Origin: Actinomycetes bacterium | Lineage (GTDB): Bacteria; Actinomycetota; Actinomycetes; Streptosporangiales; Streptosporangiaceae | Reading direction: 5' to 3' | NCBI GenBank assembly: GCA_023425615.1 | Contig: JAFACJ010000967.1 | Location: forward strand, 1 to 23,069 | Length of the DNA: 23,069 nt | Notes under the pieces: model-generated | Database searches by the model: none | Told to the model about the DNA's origin: nothing | What the model saw: only the letters and a program-made list of their open reading frames with translations | In this document: positions 15,424 to 22,907 of the stretch, one piece after another | How positions within the stretch are numbered: position 1 is the first letter of the stretch | Layout: every line of letters begins with the position of its first letter | Program-made: the position numbers and the translations under genes

Positions 15424-16449
15424 GTGAGCACGTACGAGGCCGCCGGAGTCGACATCGCCGCGGGCGAGCGCGCCGTCGAGCTGATGAAGTCGCGGGTCGC
15501 CCGCTCCCGCCGCCCCGAGTGCGTGGACGACGCCAGCGGCTTCGCCGGGCTCTTCGACGTCTCGGCGCTGCTGAAGTACCGGCGGCCGCTGCTGGCGACC
15601 TCCACCGACGGGGTCGGCACCAAGGTCGACCTGGCGCGGCGGCTGGGGATCTACGGCACGATCGGGCACGACCTGGTCGGCATGGTCGTCGACGACCTCG
15701 CCGTCTGCGGCGCCGAACCGCTGTTCATGACCGACTACATCGCCTGCGGCAAGGTCGTCCCCGAGCGGATCGCCGAGATCGTGGGCGGTATCGCCGACGC
15801 CTGCGTGCTGGCGGGGACGGCACTGGTCGGCGGGGAGACCGCCGAGCACCCCGGCCTGCTGGAGCCCGACGAGTTCGACGTCGCCGGCGCCGCCACCGGC
15901 GTGGTGGAAGCCGACGAACTGCTGGGCCCCGAGCGGGTCAAGCCGGGCGACGTGGTGATCGCGATGGCGTCCTCGGGCATCCACTCCAACGGCTACTCCC
16001 TGGTCAGGCACATCCTGCGGGAGTCCTCCCTGCGGCTGGAGCAGCAACCGGCGGACCTCGGCCGCACCGTCGGCGAGGAACTGCTCACCCCCACCCGCGT
16101 GTACGCCAGGGACTGCCTGGCCCTCAAGGACGCGGGCGGCGTCCGTGCCTTCGCCCACATCACCGGCGGCGGCCTCGCCGCCAATCTGGCGCGCTCCCTG
16201 CCCCAGGACGCCGACGCGGTCCTTCAGCGCTCCTCCTGGACGGTCCCGCCGATCTTCCAGATCCTCGCCCGCTACGGCCAGGTCGCGCAGGCCGATCTGG
16301 ACAAGACCTTCAACCTGGGCGTCGGCATGGTCGCGATCGTCGCCCCCGAGGCTGCGGCCGCGGCCCTGGAGCTGTGCGCCTCCCGCGACCTGCCGGCCTG
16401 GACCCTGGGCGAGATCGTCACCGGCACCGGACGCGCCGTCCTGGTCTGA
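15424..16449 (+). CDS. purM: Phosphoribosylformylglycinamidine cyclo-ligase
   Basis: This 341-residue AIR synthetase uses ATP to close the imidazole ring of AIR from FGAM. GTG 15424 follows AAGGA at eight bases. Motifs include TSTDGVGTK (59-67) for ATP/Mg, GHDLVGMVVDDLAVCGAEPLF, GGETAEHPGL, SSGIHSNGYSLVR and HITGGGLAANL, and the FNLGVGMVAIV strand near the C terminus. All are at normal spacing for PurM. It is the last gene of the purF-purM pair; a short hairpin follows the stop. Confidence 0.95.
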   Translation: MSTYEAAGVDIAAGERAVELMKSRVARSRRPECVDDASGFAGLFDVSALLKYRRPLLATSTDGVGTKVDLARRLGIYGTIGHDLVGMVVDDLAVCGAEPLFMTDYIACGKVVPERIAEIVGGIADACVLAGTALVGGETAEHPGLLEPDEFDVAGAATGVVEADELLGPERVKPGDVVIAMASSGIHSNGYSLVRHILRESSLRLEQQPADLGRTVGEELLTPTRVYARDCLALKDAGGVRAFAHITGGGLAANLARSLPQDADAVLQRSSWTVPPIFQILARYGQVAQADLDKTFNLGVGMVAIVAPEAAAAALELCASRDLPAWTLGEIVTGTGRAVLV

Positions 16450-16450
16450 C

Positions 16451-16468
16451 CCGGCCGGTCCGGGCCGG
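16451..16468. terminator. Possible terminator between purM and the amidase gene
   Basis: CCGGCC (16451-16456) pairs with GGCCGG (16463-16468). The 50-base gap between convergent stops is very G/C-rich with several alternative stems and no U-tract. Confidence 0.4.
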
Positions 16469-16499
16469 CACCGTCACCCGCCGGCCGTCACGCCGCCGG

Positions 16500-17330
16500 T
16501 CACTTGCCCGAGAGGAAGCGGGTGAGGCCGGCGGCGAGGGAGACGGCGATGCGCTGACGGAACTGCGGGTCGCTCAGCTTGGCGGCGTCCGTCTTGTTGC
16601 GCATGTTGCCGGTCTCAATGAAGATCTTGGGGACCTTGGAGAGGTTGAGACCGCCCAGGTCGTCGCGGACGGTGATGCCCTTGGTGCCGAGGTAGGTGGC
16701 GTAGGGCATGCCGGTCCCGGCCTTGTAGGCGTCGCGGACGTCGTCGCCGAGCCTGCTGGACGGGGCGATGATGCCGTCGTTGTAGCCCTTGACGAGTTTG
16801 GGCTTGATGACGTGGAAGCCGCGTCCGCTCGCGGCGGCGCCGTCGGCGTGGATGGAGATCACCGCGTCCGCCTTGTTCTTGTTGCCGATCGCGGCGCGCT
16901 CGTCCACGCACGGGCCCGAGCCCTTGTCGTTCGGCCGGGTGAGCAGGACCTTGGCGCCCTGTGCCTGGAGTACCCTCTGGAGCCGTCTGGAGGTGTCCCA
17001 GGTGAAGGCGTGCTCGGTGTACCCCGCGTTGGTGGAGGTGCCCGAGGTGTCGCACGCCTTGTAGCCGTTGCCGACGAAGACCTGCCCGCCCTTGAGCGGG
17101 CCGCCGTTGTGGCCGGGGTCGATCACGATCGTCTTGCCCTTGAGCGAGGGCCTCTGCGCCTGGCTGACCTCGGTGCCGCCCGAGCCCTCGGTGCGCTGGT
17201 CGGTGCCGGTCTGGCCGGCGGTCGGCGGCTTGGCGACCGGCGTCGGGGAGCCGCCGCAGGAGACCAGGCCGATACTGGCCACGGCGACCGAGCCCAAGGC
17301 CAGGGCCAGCGCCCGCTGTCCGTTCGCCAA
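16500..17330 (-). CDS. N-acetylmuramoyl-L-alanine amidase, lipoprotein
   Basis: This encodes 276 residues. TTG 17330 is chosen because AGGAG is six bases upstream; ATG 17336 abuts that site and would add two residues. A lipoprotein signal ends in the lipobox LVSC, with lipidated Cys25, followed by a Gly/Pro/Thr-rich linker (about 26-62). The Amidase_3 domain fills the rest: H74 in IVIDPGHNGG, E106 in GYTEHAF, H161 in VISIHADG and E239 in FIETGNMRN are the zinc ligands and catalytic Glu. All four are present, so it should cleave the amide between MurNAc and L-Ala at the outer face of the membrane. An AGTCTA box (TAGACT on the minus strand, 17368-17373) may be its promoter. It stands apart from the neighbours by hairpins. 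Confidence 0.88.
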   Translation of the reverse strand: MANGQRALALALGSVAVASIGLVSCGGSPTPVAKPPTAGQTGTDQRTEGSGGTEVSQAQRPSLKGKTIVIDPGHNGGPLKGGQVFVGNGYKACDTSGTSTNAGYTEHAFTWDTSRRLQRVLQAQGAKVLLTRPNDKGSGPCVDERAAIGNKNKADAVISIHADGAAASGRGFHVIKPKLVKGYNDGIIAPSSRLGDDVRDAYKAGTGMPYATYLGTKGITVRDDLGGLNLSKVPKIFIETGNMRNKTDAAKLSDPQFRQRIAVSLAAGLTRFLSGK

Positions 17331-17385
17331 GATCATCTCCTGTGATCGGTCTGTTACCAACCGGCACAGTCTATGGCGAAAGCCA

Positions 17386-17425
17386 GGCGGGAGGGGGAAA
17401 CCGGTCTCAGGTCCGCCCTCCCGCC
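17386..17425 (-). terminator. Terminator of the small conserved minus-strand gene
   Basis: GGCGGGAGGG (17386-17395) pairs perfectly with CCCTCCCGCC (17416-17425) around a 20-base loop. It starts nine bases beyond the stop at 17435 and insulates the amidase gene. Confidence 0.7.
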
Positions 17426-17434
17426 CGGTACGGG

Positions 17435-17677
17435 TCAGAACACCGCGTCCTCACGGCACAGCAAGGCCGCCAGCGCCCGCGCCTCCTCGGCGTCGAGCCC
17501 GAGCACCACCCGGGGCCTGCCCCAGGGGTGGTCGAGGGAGTGCGCCACGTAGCTGGCCACCGACTCGGCGGCGGTGGGCTGGTCGCCCAGGCCGCGGGCC
17601 TGCCGCCAGCGCTGCCAGGCCCGCTCCAGCTCGCCGGCCGCGCGCTGGGCGCACGACACCAGTTCCGGATCACGCAC
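17435..17677 (-). CDS. Small conserved hypothetical protein
   Basis: This encodes 80 residues. GTG 17677 is preceded by an AGGGGGG site at six bases. The N-terminal half is helical and charged (ELVSCAQRAAGELERAWQRW); the second half has SVASYVAHSLDHPWGRPRVV then LGLDAEEARALAALL. The DPWGRPR-like motif is, I believe, shared by short actinobacterial proteins of unknown function. No metal site, HTH or membrane segment is visible. It is preceded by the LacI-family gene on the same strand, but 137 bases apart with its own terminator, so it is probably independent. Confidence 0.7.
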   Translation of the reverse strand: MRDPELVSCAQRAAGELERAWQRWRQARGLGDQPTAAESVASYVAHSLDHPWGRPRVVLGLDAEEARALAALLCREDAVF

Positions 17678-17814
17678 GATCTTCCCCCCTCGATGGCCTT
17701 CCGCCGGACTGGACCATCCAAGAACGGTGAGGGCGCGCCGGACCAGTGCTTCGGAGCAGACTTGGGCCGCCCCTTACCTCCCTCGTGAAAAGATCTCCAG
17801 GCGATGGGTGTCGC

Positions 17815-18861
17815 TCAGCCTCCCACTGGTCCGGTCGTGGCGCGCACCACCAGATGCGGCAGCACCAACTCCTGGCGCACCTCGCGGGTGGGGTCCTCGA
17901 TCCGCGAGCACAGGAGCGAGGCGGCGACCCGTCCCATGTCACGGCGCGGCTGATCGACGCTGGTCAGCGAGATATGCCGGATCGCCGCCAGATGGGTGTT
18001 GTCGTAGCCGATGATCGACACGTCCTGCGGCACCCGCAGTCCCAGTTCGTCGACCGCCGACAGCGCGCCGGTGGCGACCAGGTCGTTGGGCGCGAAGATG
18101 GCGGTCGGCCGGTCGGCGCGGGCCAGCAGCGCCCGGGTGGCGCGGTAGCCGCCGTCCTCGGTGAAGTCGCCGGGCTCGACCACGATCTGGTCGGCGAGCC
18201 CGTGCCGGGCCATCGCCGCCTCGTAGCCGGCCCGCCGGTAGCGCGCGGTCGCAGACGGGGCGCCCTCGATGTGGGCGATCCGCCGGTGCCCGTGCGCCAC
18301 CAGATGGTCCACCGCGAGGCTGGCACCCAGTTCGTCGTCGTCGACCACGATGTCGACGCCTTCGACGTCCCGTTCGCCGACCACGACGACGGGCACGCTG
18401 GCTGCCGCCTCCTTCAGGGAGTCGGGGACCACGCTCAGCAGCACCAGGCCGTCGACCCGCATCTCCAGGAAGGCCTCGACGGCCTCGGCCTCGAAGAGCG
18501 GGTCCCAGCGGCCGGAGCCGACGAGCATCCGCAGTCCCTCGCCGTGCAGGCTCTCCTGGAGCCCGTCGAGGAACTCGGCGAAGAAGGGGTTGTGCAGGTC
18601 GGCGACGAGCGCGCCGATGAGCCGTGTGCGGCCTTCCACAAGGCTGCGGGCCACGGCGTTGGGCCGGTAGCCGAGCTCTCTGGCGGCTTTCAGCACCGCC
18701 TGGCGGCGGCGTTCGCTCACATGCGGTGAGCCCCGCATGACCAGAGAGACCAAGGATTTGGATACACCGGCACGTTCCGCGACGTTGCGGATCGTGGGTT
18801 TGCTGGCGGGAGGTCTGGGCAGCCCCGGATCGGGACTCGTGGCGCTTTCGTCAGCTGACAT
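17815..18861 (-). CDS. LacI-family transcriptional regulator
   Basis: This encodes 348 residues. ATG 18861 follows AGGAG. After a Pro/Ser-rich start, the DNA-binding helix-turn-helix and hinge cover about 22-68 (TIRNVAERAGVSKSLVSLVM, then LGYRPNAVARSL). The periplasmic-binding-protein-like effector domain runs to the end with GALVADLHNPFFAEFLDGL, FAPNDLVATGAL and VSIIGYDNTHLA. These are standard LacI-family elements, so a sugar or related small molecule is the probable inducer. No sugar transport or catabolic operon is adjacent, so the target is unknown. It is divergent to the TetR gene across a 214-base region containing inverted repeats. Confidence 0.88.
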   Translation of the reverse strand: MSADESATSPDPGLPRPPASKPTIRNVAERAGVSKSLVSLVMRGSPHVSERRRQAVLKAARELGYRPNAVARSLVEGRTRLIGALVADLHNPFFAEFLDGLQESLHGEGLRMLVGSGRWDPLFEAEAVEAFLEMRVDGLVLLSVVPDSLKEAAASVPVVVVGERDVEGVDIVVDDDELGASLAVDHLVAHGHRRIAHIEGAPSATARYRRAGYEAAMARHGLADQIVVEPGDFTEDGGYRATRALLARADRPTAIFAPNDLVATGALSAVDELGLRVPQDVSIIGYDNTHLAAIRHISLTSVDQPRRDMGRVAASLLCSRIEDPTREVRQELVLPHLVVRATTGPVGG

Positions 18862-19075
18862 GGCTCTCCTGTCGGGGGGAAAAGCAGGCCTGCCGCAATA
18901 TCTTGGTTACCTCTAAGGAAGAAGATGCCATGATGCCCCCCGAGAACGCCAAACTGCTCCGTAACGGCGAGTAACGGTCGGCATTAAGGGGGCATGATAG
19001 AATGCCCGAAATGAAAGGAAGCTGTCTCCTGGCCGGAGGCGGCCGCTGACCCACTCCCTCGGATACGCTTCGCGA
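18862..19075. promoter_or_regulatory. Divergent LacI/TetR control region with inverted repeats
   Basis: This 214-base, AT-richer region contains three notable elements: GGCATT (18980-18985) with AATGCC (19001-19006); ATGCCCCC (18933-18940) mirrored by GGGGGCAT (18988-18995); and two TAACGG copies (18962-18967, 18972-18977). A TAGAAT hexamer (18998-19003) lies inside the first repeat. A TACGCT box at 19064-19069 ends six bases before the TetR ATG, suggesting a leaderless start. Operator roles are inferred. Confidence 0.45.
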
Positions 19076-19771
19076 ATGGATGATCGTGCGTCGACCGGCA
19101 CCCCGGGCAGACGCGGCAGAAGGAGACTCAGCGTCGACGAGCGACGCGATGAGTTGATCGAGGCCGCTCTCGAACTGTTCAGCCGGCGGCCCCCGGAGGA
19201 GATCTCCATAGACGACGTCGCCGCGACGGCGGGCGCGTCAAGAGCGCTGGTCTACCACTACTTCGGCGGCAAGCAGGAACTGTATCTGGCGGCGCTGGGC
19301 AGCGCGGCGGGCCGGCTCGCCGAACTCCTGTCGGACCCGGGCGGGGTGAATCCGCTGGAGCGCCTGGAACTGGCGCTGGAACGGTACTTCGACTTCGTCG
19401 AAAGGCACGCCGCGGGATATCTGGCGCTGCTGCGCGGCGGCCCGGCCTCGGCGTCGGGCGAGGTGAGCGAGGTCGTGGAGGGGACGCGGACGCTGCTGCT
19501 CGACCGGATCCTGCGGGAGTTCGGCATCGTGGCGCCGGGTCCGGTCCTGCGCGTCACGCTCCGTGCCTGGATGTCCATGGTGGAGACGGCGGCGCTCGAC
19601 TGGCTCCAGCACCGCGACCTGCCGCGCCGCGAGCTGCAGACGCTGCTGGTCGAGCAGCACCTCGTGCTGGTGCGCCACGCCGCGCGGCGCGACCCCGAGT
19701 TGCAGGCGGCCCTCGACCGGCTGGAGCGGGAGGCCGAAGGCGTCCGGGCCGAGGCGCTCGGGGCGTCCTGA
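19076..19771 (+). CDS. TetR-family transcriptional regulator
   Basis: This encodes 231 residues from ATG 19076. The HTH region (about 24-70) reads RDELIEAALELFSRRPPEEI and then SIDDVAATAGASRALVYHYF with GGKQELY, the standard TetR signature. The remaining all-helical part (about 75-231) is the ligand-binding and dimer domain, with an acidic/Arg-rich tail. There is no ribosome site; a TACGCT box six bases upstream suggests leaderless expression. It is divergent to the LacI gene and ends before a strong bidirectional terminator shared with bldC. The ligand and targets are unknown; no transporter or enzyme gene is coupled to it. Confidence 0.88.
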   Translation: MDDRASTGTPGRRGRRRLSVDERRDELIEAALELFSRRPPEEISIDDVAATAGASRALVYHYFGGKQELYLAALGSAAGRLAELLSDPGGVNPLERLELALERYFDFVERHAAGYLALLRGGPASASGEVSEVVEGTRTLLLDRILREFGIVAPGPVLRVTLRAWMSMVETAALDWLQHRDLPRRELQTLLVEQHLVLVRHAARRDPELQAALDRLEREAEGVRAEALGAS

Positions 19772-19814
19772 ACCATGGCGCTTCGGGGACGAAGCGTTCT
19801 CGGGGGACAAGGAC

Positions 19815-19853
19815 AGAGCCGCCGAGGCCCCCGATAGGCGACTCGGCGGCTCT
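19815..19853. terminator. Bidirectional terminator between TetR and bldC
   Basis: AGAGCCGCCGAG (19815-19826) pairs with CTCGGCGGCTCT (19842-19853), a perfect 12-bp stem with a 15-base loop, placed between two convergent genes and followed by TGGCCCC. Confidence 0.75.
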
Positions 19854-19899
19854 TGGCCCCCAGTGTGGTTGCGGTCGGTGTTCGCTGCAGGCCTGGTGC

Positions 19900-20103
19900 C
19901 TACTCCGAACGCTGCTGCGGGATGCCCGCCAGCAGCGCGCGAACCTCGGCCTCGCGGTAGCGCCGGTGCCCGCCCAGCGTGCGGATGGACGTGAGCTTCC
20001 CGGCCTTCGCCCATCGCGTGACGGTCTTGGGGTCGACGCGGAACATCGTCGCCACCTCTGCCGGGGTCAGCAAGGGCTCTGCCTCGGGTGTACGTGCTGA
20101 CAT
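19900..20103 (-). CDS. bldC: Developmental regulator BldC (MerR-like DNA-binding protein)
   Basis: This 67-residue protein is recognisable along its whole length: LLTPAEVATMFRVDPKTVTR gives the MerR-type helix-turn-helix (about 11-30) and KLTSIRTLGGHRRYR (36-50) the wing. BldC controls the timing of development in sporulating actinomycetes and is known to bind head-to-tail on AT-rich direct repeats rather than as a MerR dimer; it has no effector domain. ATG 20103 is chosen because the product then equals the normal BldC length. AGAGG lies eight bases upstream. The 326 bases before it have no gene and are AT-richer than the surroundings, suggesting a regulated promoter or leader. Confidence 0.95.
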   Translation of the reverse strand: MSARTPEAEPLLTPAEVATMFRVDPKTVTRWAKAGKLTSIRTLGGHRRYREAEVRALLAGIPQQRSE

Positions 20104-20429
20104 CTTTGCGGCCTCTCCTCCGTGGACCGTCTGACAGCCGATCCTGCGATCTTCTTTTTCGCGCGGTTCACCGATGTCTCTTATGGCCCGGAACGAGCCG
20201 CTATGACATCACAAGGTGTAACCTTGCCATCACTCAGCGCAGTAAGCAAGTCCCTGGCTCAAATCTGCGTGTTCGTGATGACTGGGTTACGCTGCGTGAT
20301 TCTAGCGACACGTATGGTGTCATGGCGGAGAGAATCGAGAACTTTCTGCGGGAGTTTGTCCCAACCATCTGTAGGTAAACCGTCACACAAGTCGCTGAGC
20401 AGGCGGTTTTGCGGGCTCTTTGCCAAATG
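20104..20429. promoter_or_regulatory. bldC upstream region, 326 bases without a convincing gene
   Basis: This stretch is visibly less G/C-rich than its flanks. It holds a 15-bp perfect palindrome CAAGGT-GTA-ACCTTG (20212-20226) flanked by CATCAC on both sides, and a small hairpin GACAC/GTGTC (20307-20311 with 20317-20321). AAACCG/CGGTTT arms near 20377-20415 could terminate the minus-strand gene that ends at 20430. Short reading frames cross it but none has coding character. I could not place a convincing promoter. Confidence 0.5.
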
Positions 20430-21209
20430 TCAGTTGGCGCTCTGGAGTGCCCGGATCGCCCGCCAACGCGCCCTGAGCCGCAACTGCATCGCCACCGCCA
20501 GCTCCAGTTCGTCACGCTCCAGCGCCAGCAGCGCCACCGCGCACTCGCCCACCGAGTCGTCGGCCGCCAGCGCGGCGTCGTCCATGAGATGGACGAGGCC
20601 CCCGTAGTCGAGCTCCACCAGGGAGCGGGGATGGAAGGCGGAGAGCTCCTCCTGGAGCGCCTGCGCGTCGCCGAAGGGCGAGACGTCCGTCCCGGCCCGC
20701 CGGCCGGCGATCGTCGCGCGGGCCAGCCGCTCCCGTGCCCGCGCCATCGTCGTCGCGTAGGTCAGCGAGCGCGGCGGGGAGGAGACCGCGTCGCCGCCGA
20801 GTTCGAGATGGCGCTCCTCGCGGACGAAGGGCACGAACCAGGGGAACGGCACGTGCCAGAGGCTCTCCCTGATGTGCGGATCGTCCACCGGGGGGCCGGT
20901 GGTCTGCGAGACGCCCTGGAAGGCGCTGAAAGCCGCCCAGGAACGCAGACGCCGCCTCCACGGGCAAATATATGCCTGGCCGGAAAAACGCCGCACATAG
21001 GCGTTCTGGCCGTCGTGGGGTCGCGGGTGCGGCAGGGACGGGCCCGCGACCAGGGAGCGCAGGAACTCGCCGCGTTCGGCCTCGACCGCCGCGACCCGCC
21101 GCGGCGGCCCCACGGCCCCGCGGGCATAGGTCGCCCACCAGGAGCGCTCCGGTTCGGGGAAGGCCTCCAGCGGTTCGTAGACCCTCAGGTACGCGGTGTA
21201 CGGGAGCAC
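20430..21209 (-). CDS. Conserved hypothetical protein between vdh and bldC
   Basis: This encodes 259 residues from GTG 21209. The start fits MLPYTAYLRVYEPLEAFPEP; upstream ribosome signals are weak. Trp-rich and Pro-rich patches (SWWATYARG, HVPFPWFVPF) and RSLTYATTMARARERLARA are visible, but there is no known catalytic motif, signal peptide or membrane helix. A C-terminal Glu/Leu-rich part (about 215-255) looks helical. A protein of this type lies beside bldC in Streptomyces as I remember it, so location rather than motif supports it. The reading frame is intact and G/C at third positions. The function is unknown; a role with BldC or Vdh is only guesswork. Confidence 0.75.
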   Translation of the reverse strand: MLPYTAYLRVYEPLEAFPEPERSWWATYARGAVGPPRRVAAVEAERGEFLRSLVAGPSLPHPRPHDGQNAYVRRFSGQAYICPWRRRLRSWAAFSAFQGVSQTTGPPVDDPHIRESLWHVPFPWFVPFVREERHLELGGDAVSSPPRSLTYATTMARARERLARATIAGRRAGTDVSPFGDAQALQEELSAFHPRSLVELDYGGLVHLMDDAALAADDSVGECAVALLALERDELELAVAMQLRLRARWRAIRALQSAN

Positions 21210-21310
21210 GTCCGCATGGTGGCACGCCGGGGAGCGGCGGACACGCCGTGAAATACCCTCGTTGTCATTCCCTGTGCGAGATCGTGGTCCGGGGAGTCCT
21301 CCGACGGTCT

Positions 21311-21323
21311 TAGGCTGACCCTG
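21311..21323 (+). promoter_or_regulatory. Likely vdh -10 box and leaderless start
   Basis: TAGGCT (21311-21316) is followed by six bases and then the GTG at 21323, and no ribosome site is present. This spacing puts transcription start at the start codon. No clear -35 box is seen. Confidence 0.5.
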
Positions 21324-22378
21324 TGACCGTTTTCCAGGGGCACGAACAGGTCGTCTTCTGCGCTGACAAGGCCAGCGGCCTGCGCGCGATCATCGCGATC
21401 CACTCCACGGCGCTCGGCCCGGCGCTGGGTGGCACCCGTTTCTACCCCTACGCCACCGAGGAAGCGGCGCTCGCCGACGTGCTCGAACTGTCCCGCGGCA
21501 TGACCTACAAGAACGCCATGGCCGGGCTCGACCACGGCGGCGGCAAGGCCGTCATCATCGGCGATCCCGCCCGTGACAAGTCCGAGGCGCTGCTGCGCGC
21601 CTACGGCCGGTTCGTCCAGTCGCTGGGCGGCCGCTACGTCACCGCCTGCGACGTGGGCACCTACAGTCCCGACATGGACGACGTGGCACGCGAGTCGCGG
21701 TTCGTGACCGGCCGCACCGAGGCGTCCGGCGGTGCGGGCGACTCCTCGGTCCTGACCGCCTTCGGGGTGTTCCAGGGCATGCGCGCGGCGGCCGAGCGGG
21801 TCTGGGGCGAGCCGACGCTGCGCGGCAGGCGGGTGGGGATCCAGGGTGTCGGCAAGGTCGGCCGCCGGCTGGCCGATCTGCTGGCCGAGGACGGCGCCCG
21901 GCTGGTGATCAACGACGTCGACCCGGCCGCCACGGCCAGGGTCGTGGCCCGGCATCCGATGACGACAGTGGTCGAGACCACCGATGAACTGCTGGCCTCG
22001 GGGCTCGACGTCTACGCGCCGTGCGCGCTGGGCCAGGCGCTCACCGACGAGGTGGCGGCCACCCTGGAGGCGAGGATCGTCTGCGGCGGCGCCAACAACC
22101 AGCTCGCCCATCCCGGGATCGAGAAGGTGCTGGCCGAGCGGGGCGTGCTGTACGCGCCCGACTACGTGGTGAACGCGGGCGGGGTCATCCAGGTGGCCGA
22201 CGAGCTCACGGGCTTCTCCATGGCCCGGGCCAGGGAGCGCGCCGCGCGGATCTTCGACACCACCAAGCGGATCTTCGAGCTCGCCGAGCAGGACGCGGTG
22301 CCACCGGCCGTGGCGGCCGACCGAATGGCCGAACGGCGGATGTCCGAAGTCGGGCGCCTTAGGGGCATCTGGCTTTAG
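21323..22378 (+). CDS. vdh: Valine/leucine (branched-chain) amino acid dehydrogenase
   Basis: This 351-residue NAD-dependent enzyme reversibly deaminates valine, leucine or isoleucine to the 2-oxo acid, starting branched-chain catabolism. The substrate lysine K63 (TYKNAMAGL) and catalytic lysine K75 ([11 protein letters not shown]) are at family positions, and [15 protein letters not shown] starts at 36. The Rossmann motif [10 protein letters not shown] is at 171-180, followed by the NDVD strand end (197-200), and GGANNQL and [17 protein letters not shown] appear later. The length is that of Leu/Val dehydrogenases, not of glutamate dehydrogenases. GTG 21323 is used with a leaderless promoter. 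It is divergent to the hypothetical gene near bldC, an arrangement I recall from Streptomyces vdh. Confidence 0.9.
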   Translation: MTVFQGHEQVVFCADKASGLRAIIAIHSTALGPALGGTRFYPYATEEAALADVLELSRGMTYKNAMAGLDHGGGKAVIIGDPARDKSEALLRAYGRFVQSLGGRYVTACDVGTYSPDMDDVARESRFVTGRTEASGGAGDSSVLTAFGVFQGMRAAAERVWGEPTLRGRRVGIQGVGKVGRRLADLLAEDGARLVINDVDPAATARVVARHPMTTVVETTDELLASGLDVYAPCALGQALTDEVAATLEARIVCGGANNQLAHPGIEKVLAERGVLYAPDYVVNAGGVIQVADELTGFSMARARERAARIFDTTKRIFELAEQDAVPPAVAADRMAERRMSEVGRLRGIWL

Positions 22379-22476
22379 TCGCACGTCTTGATGGTGTCTG
22401 GCAGAAATCACATGGAGTCTTCAAAGGATCACTCGAAAACGTTCCTCCGCAGGTCAGGGCGGTAGCCCCCAGCGGT

Positions 22477-22600
22477 TAGACTGGTCTCCGCGAAGGTAAA
22501 GCGAGGCGCCACCGCGGAGACACGTACCGAGCTGGGTGTAAAACGGGTACGGTTGTACCCGTAGCTGACGCACGGCTCAGACGTGTCAGCACGTGTGCGT
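22477..22600 (+). ncRNA. Possible structured leader RNA before the DUF3073 gene
   Basis: A TAGACT box (22477-22482) could start a leader of about 165 bases. Inside are GTCTCCGCG (22484-22492) pairing with CGCGGAGAC (22513-22521); ACGGGTAC (22543-22550) pairing with GTACCCGT (22555-22562) around GGTT; and GCTGAC (22564-22569) pairing with GTCAGC (22585-22590), which competes with ACGCAC/GTGCGT (22568-22573 with 22595-22600). No known riboswitch class is recognised, and the coding region starts 52 bases later. Confidence 0.35.
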
Positions 22601-22652
22601 AAGCGTAGCGATAGGGCCAGTAGAAGCCCTGACCATCAAGGGGGTCGAGCCA

Positions 22653-22865
22653 ATGGGGCGAGGCCGAGCCAAGGCCAAGCAGGTAAAGGTCGCTCGCCAG
22701 CTGAAGTACAACAGCGGCCACACTGACCTCGACCGCCTTTCGGACGAGCTGGGTGTATCTTCCGCGCGGCCGACGACGGAGATCGAAGACTCCTACGACG
22801 ACGAGCTGCTGGACAAGTACGCGGACTTCGCGGACTACCAGCCCAAGGACAACTCCGCAGGGTGA
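22653..22865 (+). CDS. DUF3073 family small protein
   Basis: This encodes 70 residues. ATG 22653 has GGGGG eight to nine bases upstream; a longer frame from 22593 is not supported. The N-terminal MGRGRAKAKQVKVARQLKYN is strongly basic and is the family hallmark, followed by an acidic C-terminal half (EIEDSYDDELLDKYADFADY). The small, charge-polarised composition suggests a nucleic-acid or protein-binding role, but none is established. In Streptomyces a DUF3073 gene lies beside purM and vdh, as I recall. It is followed by a strong terminator and is probably a single-gene transcript with a long leader. Confidence 0.88.
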   Translation: MGRGRAKAKQVKVARQLKYNSGHTDLDRLSDELGVSSARPTTEIEDSYDDELLDKYADFADYQPKDNSAG

Positions 22866-22871
22866 CAGTCG

Positions 22872-22898
22872 AGCCACTGCCCGGTACGGGCGGTGGCT
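22872..22898. terminator. Terminator after DUF3073
   Basis: AGCCACTGCCCG pairs with CGGGCGGTGGCT across a GTA loop (12-bp stem with one G-T pair), beginning seven bases after the DUF3073 stop and ten bases before the stop of the convergent partial gene, so it can serve both. Confidence 0.75.
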
Positions 22899-22907
22899 TC
22901 GCTGTCT

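Noticed and set aside
20240..20265. tRNA-like T-arm (CTGGCTCAAATCTG)
   Set aside because: The loop resembles a T-loop but the flanking bases do not form a 5-bp stem, and no acceptor or anticodon arm could be found.
20088..20607. Overlapping plus-strand frames across the bldC upstream region
   Set aside because: Several frames are open only because stops are rare locally; the peptides lack coding bias and run into the antisense of the conserved hypothetical.
22484..22562. c-di-AMP (ydaO-type) riboswitch upstream of DUF3073
   Set aside because: Hairpins are present but I could not find the conserved ydaO core sequences, so the class was not assigned.
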